A DNA stretch of 64,000 bases from Procambarus clarkii (lineage: Eukaryota; Arthropoda; Malacostraca; Decapoda; Cambaridae), in contig NC_091227.1 of the NCBI RefSeq assembly GCF_040958095.1, forward strand, positions 11,963,151 through 12,027,150. The letters run 5' to 3'. Position numbers and translations under genes: made by a program. Below are positions 1-8,229 of the stretch, piece by piece; within the stretch, counting starts at the first letter, position 1; every line of letters begins with the position of its first letter. The notes beneath the pieces were generated by a model. That model had not been told where the DNA came from. It did not search any database and saw only the letters and a list, made by a program, of their open reading frames with translations.

Positions 1-1279
1 AAATCTTTAGGGAACCAGATACAATAAGAATTCCAGAGAACAACATAGAGCACATAGAGGTGTCTAAAGATGAAGTGGAAAAAATGCTCAAGGAGCTAAG
101 TAAGAACAAAGCAGTTGGTCCAGATGGAGTTTCACCATGGGTACTGAGAGAATGTGCACCTGAGCTCAACATTCCACTTCAACTGATTTTTCAGGCATCC
201 CTGTGTACAGGAGCTGTAGCTGATGTGTGGAAAAAGGCTAACATAGTTCCAATCTACAAAAGTGGAAACAGGGAAGACCCCCTTAATTATAGACCTGTAT
301 CATTGACAAGTGTAATAGTCAAAATATTGGAAAAAATAATTAAAACTAAATGGGTAGAACACTTGGAGGAAAATGATATAATATCAGACAGACAGTATGG
401 TTTTCTATCTGGAAGATCCTGTGTAACGAACTTGCTCAGTTTTTATGATCGAGCCACAGAGATATTACAGGAAAGAGATGGCTGAGTTGACTGCATCTAT
501 CTGGACCTAAAAAAGGCTTTCGACAGAGTTCCCCATAAGAGGTTGTTCTGGAAACTGGAACATATTGGAGGAGTGACAGGTAAGCTACTAACATGGATGA
601 AAAATTTCCTAACTGACAGAAAAATGAGGGCCATAATCAGAGGCAAGGTATCGGATTGGAGGAATGTCACGAGTGGAGTACCTCAGGGGTTCAGTTCTTG
701 CACCGGTAATGTTCATTGTCTACGTTAACGATCTACCAGTGGGAATACACAATTACATGAACATGTTTGCTGATGATGCTAAGATAATAGGGAAGATAAG
801 AAACTTAGATGATTGTCATGCCCTTAAAGAAGACCTGGACAAAATAAGTATATGGAGCAACACTTGACAAATGGAATTTAATGTGAATAAATGCCATGTT
901 ATGGAATGTGGAATTGGAGAACATAGACCCCACACAACCTATAAATTATGAGAGAAATCTTTAAAGAATTCTGATAAAGAAAAGGATCTAGGGGTGGTTT
1001 TAGATAGAAAAATGTCACCTGAGGACCACATTAAGAACATTGTGCGAGGAGCCTATGCTACACTTTCTAACCTTAGAATTGCTTTTAAATACATGGATGG
1101 AGAAATACTAAAGAAATTGTTCACGACTTTTATTAGACCAAAGCTGGAATATGCAGCGGTTGTATGGTGCCCATATCTTAAGAAGCACATCAACAAACTG
1201 GAAAAGGTGCAACGACATGCCACTAAGTGGCTCCCAGAACTGAAGGACAAGAGCTACGAGGAGAGATTAGAGGCATTAA

Positions 1280-2855
1280 CCCTTAAACTGCGCATGGCGT
1301 ATATATACGCCCTGAGTAACATGTCCCATGGTGCGCATGGCGTATATATACGCCATAGGGTGCCAGGCTTGATTCAAATGGTCCGCGGCTACACGGGGTT
1401 CACAGTAGCTTCCTCAGGGCTCTTGTAAACAGATGCCATTTAAAAAAAAAATCGTGGGCAATATTCTCAGGTGTGAGAGGCACAGTACTGTTGGAGCAAC
1501 CAAGGCCGGCGCACGCAGCATGAGCGAACAGCATTGATGTTCACCTTGTGACCACAGCATCGCCGAAAAATGTCAAAATAAATATATAATTGTTATTATT
1601 TAGCGATGACAATATTACAGATGACCAATGACTGTGATATAAATAACCAGGGTTGTGATAATAGCAGGATTGTTGTTGTAATTAGCGCTGTGTGAGGAGT
1701 GATGCTGAGAGACGGAGGGAGACAGCATTGTTTACTGACTGTGTGGCCACCTGTTATTGTTTGCGTTCACCATACCAGGTCAGTGGTTCTCTATGGTGAA
1801 CACAAATGTAGATACTTATATATAATGTGTGTATTAGTGTAATAACAGCAAAAGGATTATGCTGGGAGGAGACATATGGGTGACGGAGGTGACTTCGTCT
1901 GCACGATTTCTCTAGCTGTTTAGAGGGTGGCCACTATGCTCTTTGGGCGCTCTACAAGCTTAGGTGTACAGTTACAGTTCATAAAACATGTAGATATTTA
2001 TATATAATATGTGTATATAGGGTAATAACACTGCAAAAGGTATTGTTGGGGGAGAAAGTTTAGTGCGTGTGACCTTGAAAGAGTGAGGGAGCCGCCAGCC
2101 GCCATCTGTGTATAGCGACGACTCTTAGTGCCTGAACTAACTATATCAGCTTAGCTGAACAGTTGTGGTGAACAAAATATACACATACTTATATATAACG
2201 TCTGTATATAGTGTAATAACACCACAGCTGGTATTGTTGGGGGAGAAAGTTTAGTGCGTGTGTTGAGGGAGTGGCAGCGAGTGGCTGGCTGGTGTGTGGC
2301 AGTAACTCCTCGTTGCTTTTCGACTCTCAATACCAACTTAGTGGTTCGTTATGGTGACCAAAACATGCCAATACTTATATATAACCTGTGTATAGAGTGT
2401 AATAGCAGCAAAACTATTTGTTTATTGTTTTATAAACATAATAATTGAATCACTAATATGCACATCATACTTTTGAGTATAGCGATAATTAACCACTTTT
2501 ATTATATAAATATATTACAATACACACTATTGAATAATATTACTGCAAAAAAACTAAGAAAAAATCAATCGGAGACATTGAAACAATTAGGTAATAATAT
2601 CTTTGTGGCAACTCCCATCTGTCAACGCGGGTGACGCTGACCGGGTCTGACGACCGCTCTGTCAACGCCCACTTTTTGCCAGACTTCCTCGGTCAATTGC
2701 GCCCAAAATATGTCACCTACGATTTTTTTTTTATTTTTTCTGTGCTCTGGGGACACAAATTAACATGTTTAGAAGACGAAAAAAATTTTTTGAATTTTTT
2801 TTTTTCTTGCGCACAGGGGTGTAAATGTCCATATGACCCCTGAGCAGTGTAAGGG
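1280..2855 (+). mobile_element. piggyBac-like non-autonomous element (MITE), copy 1
   Basis: Flanked by TTAA at 1276-1279 and 2856-2859. It starts CCCTTAAACTGCGCA and ends AGCAGTGTAAGGG, so the outer ends are inverted (CCCTT/AAGGG). Other LINE-A copies (for example near 39778 and 58248) show the unoccupied site with a single TTAA, which proves the boundaries. No transposase-sized frame is present. TTAA duplication and CCC-starting termini are typical of the piggyBac superfamily; the autonomous partner is not in the window. Four degenerate units of about 185 bp, each carrying TATATATAA, fill roughly 1760-2420. Confidence 0.85.
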
Positions 2856-3181
2856 TTAAATATGCAAAAACTAGAAGATAGAAGAAAAAGAGGCGATATG
2901 ATCACTACGTTCAAAATAGTAACAGGAATAGATAAAATTGATAGGGAAGAATTCCTGAGACTCGGAACTTCAAGAACAAGAGGTCATAGATTTAAACTAA
3001 CGAAACAAAGCTGCCGGAGAAATATACGAAAATTCACTTTTGTAAACAGAGTGGTAGACGGTTGGAACAAATTAAGTGAGAAGGTGGTGGAGGCCAAAAC
3101 CGTCAGTAATTTCAAAGCATTATATGACAAAGAGTGCTGGGGAGACGGGACACCACGAGCGTAGCTCTCATCCTGTAACTA

Positions 3182-3191
3182 CACTTAGGTA

Positions 3192-3225
<34 letters not shown>
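3182..3225 (+). repeat. LINE-A 3' tail plus CA microsatellite
   Basis: The 3' end of LINE-A is the unit ACTTAGGTAATTAC, present once here and twice in most other copies, followed by an (AC)n run. Short repeated tails of this kind are known from CR1/L2-type LINEs. Confidence 0.8.
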
Positions 3226-3229
<4 letters not shown>

Positions 3230-3230
3230 A

Positions 3231-3425
3231 AGGTGACACCCCTAGGGTCAACACTTGCAGCAGAGGAGCTCCAGCATATTTCAACAATCCTAAGTATTGT
3301 AGTACAGGTTGATGGTAGTGAGTGGTGTCCCAGAGAACATAAAGGTATAGTGCTCTTGAAAAATAGGTGAGATAACAGGAAAGTGCTAAGGGAAGTGAAA
3401 AATCGGATGAGAAAAAGTTGCCCTA
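3231..3425 (+). promoter_or_regulatory. Presumed 5' UTR / internal promoter region of full-length LINE-A
   Basis: About 195 bp between the CA tail of copy 1 and the ORF1 start of the next copy. As this copy has ORF1 and ORF2, the segment is its 5' UTR, where LINEs normally keep an internal promoter. I see no TATA box. The exact 5' end cannot be fixed from one copy; a run of A at 3225-3231 may mark it. Confidence 0.5.
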
Positions 3426-4475
3426 GTGTTTACAGTGCAGAGAAGAACATTCAAGATGGCCACTGGCAAGGGGAAAAACAAAACAGAGCTTGATTTTGAG
3501 GGATTCAATGAAGAAAGCATTGATATTAGTAGTCTACATAACAAGTTGGTAAATTTAGATACTATAGTGAACTCTCATGTAGAAATAATTAGTAAATTGA
3601 AAGAAAGTAATGACCATTTGAATAGCAAAGTTTTATGTCTTGAGGGTTTAGTGAAAGACTTGCGCAAGGATAAGAATCAATTGGAAACAAATTGCAAAGC
3701 CATGGAAGAAGAAAATAAACTCTTAAAAATAGCTTTGGAAGAAGTTAAAGTAAATTTAAACATAAATGACTACAATAGGTTAGGCAAGGAAATTCAACAG
3801 GAGAAACAGCTTTTGTCAGCACAGATGGAGGAAGTTACACAGGGAATAGAACAGTGCAAGAAAGATATGCAACTCACTTATGCACAAGAGGCCAAGGAGA
3901 AGGAAAAAATAGAAGAAGCAGTAAAGGAAGTCAAACACTGCAGCAACCAAGATAAAACAAACATTAGGCTAGAAGTGAGGAAAGAATTGGCATCTAACCC
4001 GAAGTTGGTGCAAAACACAGTTGATCGGAGTAAGTCCCTGATCATTTTTGGCTGCAAAGAAAAGGCGATAACATCTAGGTCAGAAAGAGCTGTAGAAGAA
4101 GCTAAAGTAGTAGATAAAATTGTTGGCCTCGTGGAAGGTCTTACAAACAGAGAGAATGTGTGCGACTACAGGAGAATAGGCAGGTACGTAAAAGGGAAAG
4201 ATCGACCTTTGAGGATCACCCTAAACGGTGCCAAACAGATGGAAGAAGTACTAAGGAATGCTAGAAAATTGCAAAGGGATGAGGATGGGAAAGGGTGGTC
4301 GTTAAGACGAGATCTTTCAAAAGAAGATAGAGAGAAGCTGAAACTGAACCTCGCCGAGGCAAAACATTTAAATGAGAGCAGGAATGAAGAAGAAATAAAT
4401 TCTTTTTTCTACAAAGTGATAGGGGTAGGCAAACCAGTAAAGTGGTATATAAAGGCAAACCAACAAAATCAATAG
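3426..4475 (+). CDS. LINE-A ORF1 protein (coiled coil plus RRM-like RNA-binding region)
   Basis: A 349-residue ORF1 protein that would package element RNA and act as nucleic-acid chaperone. Residues about 35-175 are a Leu/Glu/Lys-rich coiled coil expected to trimerise. From about residue 200 an RRM-like domain begins with SLIIFGCKE, continues through RRIGRYVKGKDRPLR, and a basic C-terminal domain has RRDLSKEDREKLK; this order is that of L1/CR1-type ORF1 proteins. The first ATG is at 3426, but the ATG at 3456 (residue 11) has a better context (AAGATGGCC) and may be the real start. It is intact and precedes ORF2 in a frame differing by -1, with a long overlap. This is the only copy in the window that keeps ORF1. 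Confidence 0.82.
   Translation: MFTVQRRTFKMATGKGKNKTELDFEGFNEESIDISSLHNKLVNLDTIVNSHVEIISKLKESNDHLNSKVLCLEGLVKDLRKDKNQLETNCKAMEEENKLLKIALEEVKVNLNINDYNRLGKEIQQEKQLLSAQMEEVTQGIEQCKKDMQLTYAQEAKEKEKIEEAVKEVKHCSNQDKTNIRLEVRKELASNPKLVQNTVDRSKSLIIFGCKEKAITSRSERAVEEAKVVDKIVGLVEGLTNRENVCDYRRIGRYVKGKDRPLRITLNGAKQMEEVLRNARKLQRDEDGKGWSLRRDLSKEDREKLKLNLAEAKHLNESRNEEEINSFFYKVIGVGKPVKWYIKANQQNQ
4403..4409 (+). promoter_or_regulatory. Candidate -1 ribosomal frameshift site between ORF1 and ORF2
   Basis: TTTTTTC reads T TTT TTC in the ORF1 frame, a canonical X XXY YYZ heptamer. Slipping back one base puts the ribosome exactly in the ORF2 frame, which is open from 4388. ORF2 has no in-frame ATG before its endonuclease domain is well under way. 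The two Phe codons also belong to the ORF1 C-terminal domain, so chance is not excluded. Confidence 0.5.
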
Positions 4476-7357
4476 AGAGAGGGGGAGTGAAGAATAAGGA
4501 GAGGGGGAACAAGTTCCTGAAGATTGCATACACCAACATAGATGGAGTGAGATCGAAGATACTGGAGTTAAGTGATGTAATACAGCTGCAGACACCAGAC
4601 ATTGTTGCACTCACGGAGACAAAACTTGAAGATGTAATTTTAAATGAGGTCATATTCCCAAGGGGCTACTCAATTTGGAGACGGGACAGAAAAATTAGGA
4701 AAGGCGGTGGCGTTGCTGTGCTGGTAAAAGAACACCTAAAGGTGAAGGAAATAATGACTGCCAATCCACAAGAAGTTGACTTAATAGCACTAGAGATCTG
4801 CTATGAGGATGATAAACTAATGATGATAAATGCATATAGTCCACCGCCAAGCAGCACATGGTCAAAGGAGGAGCTAGATAGTAAACGTGAAGGTCTTATA
4901 ACAATAATGAGAGAGATTATAGCGAGAGCGGATAACGATAGATCACGACTGTTGATAGTCGGTGACTTCAACTTGAAATCCATAGACTGGGAAGCATATG
5001 AAGCTAAAACAGAAGATTTTTGGACCTGTAAATTTGTAGACCTCATCCTGGAAACATTCTTGTATCAACATGTTAAACAAGCTACGAGGATGAGGGAAGG
5101 GGACGTTCCCTCCATGCTAGATTTGATATTTACCAGGAAGGAGGAAGAGATATTTGACATTCAGTACCTTCCTCCCTTGGGTAAAAGTGACCATGTCTTT
5201 TTGGGAATAAAGTATGCAATGCGTTATAAGCTGGAAGAAAATAAGGAGGTTGAAGCAGTTGAAAAACCAGACTTCAGGAGAGGACATTATGGTGACCTTA
5301 GAAATTTTTTTAGTGAGTATAATTGGACAGACTTGATGCTAGGCAAGGAAGTGAATGAGATGTATGGCAAGTTTTGTGAAATATATGATAAAGGCACAAA
5401 AAAATTTATACCAAAACAGAGATGCAGAACTAGGAAACAGGATTGGTTCAATAGAAATTGCGAGAGGGCTAGAGACCGAAAGACACAAAAATGGAATCAA
5501 TACAGGAAGAGGCCGAACCCCCAAACATACCAGCGATACAAAGATGCGAGAAACAACTACACGGCAGTGAGGAGAGAGGCAGAAAGAAATTTTGAAAAAG
5601 GGATTGCGGACAAATGTAAAACAGAACCAGGTCTATTCTATAAATTCATAAACAACAAATTGCAGGTAAAGGATAATATTCAGAGGTTGAAAATGGGAAA
5701 TAGATTCATGGAAGATGAAAAGGAAATGTGTGAAACACTAAACGAAAAGTTCCAAAGTGTGTTTGTACAAAATGAAATCTTCAGAGAACCAGACACAATA
5801 AGAATTCCAGAGAACAACATAGAGCGGATAGAGGTGTCTAGAGATGAAGTGGAAAATATGCTAAAGGAGCTCGGGAGGAACAAAGCAGCTGGCCCAGATG
5901 GCGTTTCACCATGGGTTCTGAGAGAATGTGCATCTGAGCTCAGCATTCCACTTCACCTGATCTTTCAGGCATCCCTGTGTACAGGAATCGTAGCAGACGT
6001 GTGGAAACAGGCTAACATAGTTCCAATCTACAAAAGTGGCAGCAGGGAAGACCCCCTCAATTATAGACCTGTATCATTGACAAGTGTAATAGTGAAAGTA
6101 TTGGAAAAGCTAATCAAAACTAAATGGGTAGAACACCTGGAGAGAAATGATATAATATCAGACAGACAGTATGGTTTTCGATCAGGAAGATCCTGTGTAT
6201 CGAATTTACTCAGTTTCTATGATCGGGCCACAGAGATATTACAGGAAAGAGATGGCTGGGTTGACTGCATCTATCTGGACCTAAAAAAGGCTTTCGACAG
6301 AGTTCCACATAAGAGGTTGTTCTGGAAACTGGAAAATATTGGAGGGGTGACAGGTAAGCTTCTATCATGGATGAAAAATTTTCTGACTGATAGAAAAATG
6401 AGGGCAGTAATCAGAGGCAATGTATCGGAATGGAGAAATGTCACAAGTGGAGTACCACAGGGTTCAGTTCTTGCACCAGTGATGTTTATTGTGTACATAA
6501 ATGATCTACCAGTTGGTATACAGAATTATATGAACATGTTTGCTGATGATGCTAAGATAATAGGAAGGATAAGAAATTTAGATGATTGTCATGCCCTTCA
6601 AGAAGACCTGGACAAAATAAGTATATGGAGCACCACCTGGCAAATGGAATTTAATGTTAATAAATGTCATGTTATGGAATGTGGAATAGGAGAACATAGA
6701 CCCCACACAACCTATATATTATGTGAGAAACCTTTAAAGAATTCTGATAAAGAAAGAGATCTGGGGGTGGTTCTAGATAGAAAACTATCACCTGAGGACC
6801 ACATAAAGAATATTGTGCAAGGAGCCTATGCGATGCTTTCTAACTTCAGAATTGCATTTAAATACATGGATGGCGATATACTAAAGAAATTGTTCATGAC
6901 TTTTGTTAGGCCAAAGCTAGAATATGCAGTTGTTGTGTGGTGCCCATATCTTAAGAAGCACATCAACAAACTGGAAAAGGTGCAAAGACATGCTACGAAG
7001 TGGCTCCCAGAACTGAAGGGCAAGAGCTACGAGGAGAGGTTGGAAGCATTAAACATGCCAAAACTAGAAGACAGAAGAAAAAGAGGTGATATGATCACTA
7101 CGTACAAAATAGTAACAGGAAATGATAAAATCGACAGGGAAGGATTCCTGAGACCTGGCACTTCAAGAACAAGAGGTCATAGATTTAAACTAGCTAAACA
7201 CAGATGCCGAAGAAATATAAGAAAATTCACCTTCGCAAATAGAGTGGTAGACGGTTGGAACAAGTTAAGTGAGAAGGTGGTGGAGGCCAAGACCGTCAGT
7301 AGTTTCAAAGCGTTATATGACAAAGAATGCTGGGAAGACGGGACACCACGAGCGTAG
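4442..7357 (+). CDS. LINE-A ORF2: AP endonuclease plus reverse transcriptase, intact
   Basis: Enzyme for target-primed reverse transcription. The frame is open from 4388 with no early ATG (GTG at 4442), so translation probably comes from ORF1 by -1 frameshift at 4403-4409 or by reinitiation. An APE-type endonuclease occupies about residues 28-255, with TETKL (about 58), GDFN (about 173) and SDH (about 249). A basic linker follows, then the reverse transcriptase at about 475-780 with GPDGVSPW, DLKKAFDRVPH, SGVPQGS and FADD (about 700). The C-terminal domain ends at 971. All catalytic motifs are present and no stop interrupts it. Near-identity to the copy at 37626-40145 suggests recent activity. 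Confidence 0.9.
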   Translation: MVYKGKPTKSIERGGVKNKERGNKFLKIAYTNIDGVRSKILELSDVIQLQTPDIVALTETKLEDVILNEVIFPRGYSIWRRDRKIRKGGGVAVLVKEHLKVKEIMTANPQEVDLIALEICYEDDKLMMINAYSPPPSSTWSKEELDSKREGLITIMREIIARADNDRSRLLIVGDFNLKSIDWEAYEAKTEDFWTCKFVDLILETFLYQHVKQATRMREGDVPSMLDLIFTRKEEEIFDIQYLPPLGKSDHVFLGIKYAMRYKLEENKEVEAVEKPDFRRGHYGDLRNFFSEYNWTDLMLGKEVNEMYGKFCEIYDKGTKKFIPKQRCRTRKQDWFNRNCERARDRKTQKWNQYRKRPNPQTYQRYKDARNNYTAVRREAERNFEKGIADKCKTEPGLFYKFINNKLQVKDNIQRLKMGNRFMEDEKEMCETLNEKFQSVFVQNEIFREPDTIRIPENNIERIEVSRDEVENMLKELGRNKAAGPDGVSPWVLRECASELSIPLHLIFQASLCTGIVADVWKQANIVPIYKSGSREDPLNYRPVSLTSVIVKVLEKLIKTKWVEHLERNDIISDRQYGFRSGRSCVSNLLSFYDRATEILQERDGWVDCIYLDLKKAFDRVPHKRLFWKLENIGGVTGKLLSWMKNFLTDRKMRAVIRGNVSEWRNVTSGVPQGSVLAPVMFIVYINDLPVGIQNYMNMFADDAKIIGRIRNLDDCHALQEDLDKISIWSTTWQMEFNVNKCHVMECGIGEHRPHTTYILCEKPLKNSDKERDLGVVLDRKLSPEDHIKNIVQGAYAMLSNFRIAFKYMDGDILKKLFMTFVRPKLEYAVVVWCPYLKKHINKLEKVQRHATKWLPELKGKSYEERLEALNMPKLEDRRKRGDMITTYKIVTGNDKIDREGFLRPGTSRTRGHRFKLAKHRCRRNIRKFTFANRVVDGWNKLSEKVVEAKTVSSFKALYDKECWEDGTPRA

Positions 7358-7412
7358 CTCTCATCCTGTAACTACACTTAGGTAATTACACTTAGGTAAT
7401 TACACACATGCA
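7358..7412 (+). repeat. LINE-A 3' UTR and two-unit tail
   Basis: Very short 3' UTR after the ORF2 stop, ending in two copies of ACTTAGGTAATTAC and a short CA-rich stretch that abuts the next LINE-A fragment. Confidence 0.8.
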
Positions 7413-7413
7413 C

Positions 7414-7545
7414 AAAGTGGAGGCCAAAACCGTAAGTAATTTCAAAGCATTATATGACAAAGAGTGCTGGGGAGACGAGACACCATGAGCGTAGCTCTCA
7501 TCCTGTAACTACACTTAGGTAATTACTTAGGTAATTACACACACA
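7414..7545 (+). mobile_element. LINE-A 3'-end fragment (extreme 5' truncation)
   Basis: Only about 130 bp: codons for VEAKTVSNFKALYDKEC, then the stop, the short 3' UTR and a tail. It starts directly in the CA-rich tail of the previous copy, as expected for a second LINE-A insertion into that tail with early loss of reverse transcription. Confidence 0.85.
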
Positions 7546-8175
7546 AGTGTACACATGTACATATTTGTACACACACATACATGTGAAAAGAAAAATACAA
7601 GCCGCCGACCAGTGGGCAGAGAGCACCACGCCGGCCAGGCGAAGAAGGCACTGAGAAAGCAAAAAAACTGCATCAAAAGGCACACCTCGACAACAAAACC
7701 CAAAGCCCTGGCACAACCACAACACTTGCCAAGACCCAAAAAAATCAGCCTGCAAGCCAGGAAAACCCTGGAACCCCATAAGGCAGAACCGGGTCACACA
7801 CACAAAACAAAGCCCCCTGAACCCATAAAGGGGCCCAAGAGAAAGAAACCTCTGGAACGAAACCAAAGAACCCAAAGGATCCTGGAATCAAACCCGGGGA
7901 AGCCCAAGTTACCACATTTGCCAACGGAAATACACCACAGAACGGCAAAGCACAGCCCCAGACAGAACCCCCAGGGAAATAGCCAAAACAGACCAAAAAC
8001 CGAGGGACAAGGTGTGGGAGCAAGCATAAACAGATAGGGACACTGAGCCCAAACCCTAGGGCCCAGACCCAAAATAGACAGAAAATGGAAAACCCGGCGT
8101 AAAAACCGACACCCCAAACGTTCCCAGAGGAACAGAAGATGGGCAGAAAACTCCAGAAAAGCAAAGAAATGACAA
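7546..8175 (-). mobile_element. DIRS copy A, inner fragment left of LINE-B
   Basis: Matches 44130-44720 in DIRS copy B, including the CA-rich lead-in and the segment starting near AGTGGGCAGAG. It lies between the reverse transcriptase and the gag-like region of DIRS elements, and no intact frame is visible. The sequence jumps to LINE-B at about 8176 and resumes at 12247. The remaining 3' half of this DIRS copy would lie beyond the LINE-A chain, outside the window. Confidence 0.7.
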
Positions 8176-8229
8176 AGTAAAGTAGGCATCCGTCAATCCC
8201 ATGGGGTTATGGAGTTGTGCCCTGGGTGT

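Larger units (their letters stand above)
1..3225 (+). pseudogene. LINE-A copy 1: ORF2 reverse transcriptase, broken and split by a MITE
   Basis: Reverse transcriptase and C-terminal region of a non-LTR retrotransposon (jockey/CR1-like group), cut off by the window start. Visible motifs are GPDGVSPW, YRPVSLTSV, the AFDRVPH box, SGVPQG and FADDAKI. The frame is broken: Trp-to-stop changes at about 483 and 865, one extra G at about 690, a stop near 948, and a 1576-bp MITE at 1280-2855. Coding sequence resumes at 2860 and ends with the family C-terminus at 3164, followed by the family tail and a CA run to about 3224. Compared with the intact copy at 4442-7357 it is clearly dead. Clade assignment within the jockey superfamily is inferred from the motifs and the short repeated tail. 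Confidence 0.88.

Noticed and set aside
3190..3224. Telomere-like or satellite role for the AC runs
   Set aside because: They occur only at LINE-A 3' ends and in DIRS CA-rich patches, so they are tails or targets.
4261..4653. Minus-strand frame across the ORF1/ORF2 junction
   Set aside because: Antisense to two supported LINE frames, low-complexity Ser/Leu composition, no homology seen.
7555..8037. Lys/Pro-rich plus-strand protein at 7555-8037 and its relative at 43996-44598
   Set aside because: Both lie in the same DIRS internal region, antisense to the element, with no shared conserved codon pattern that would suggest coding.
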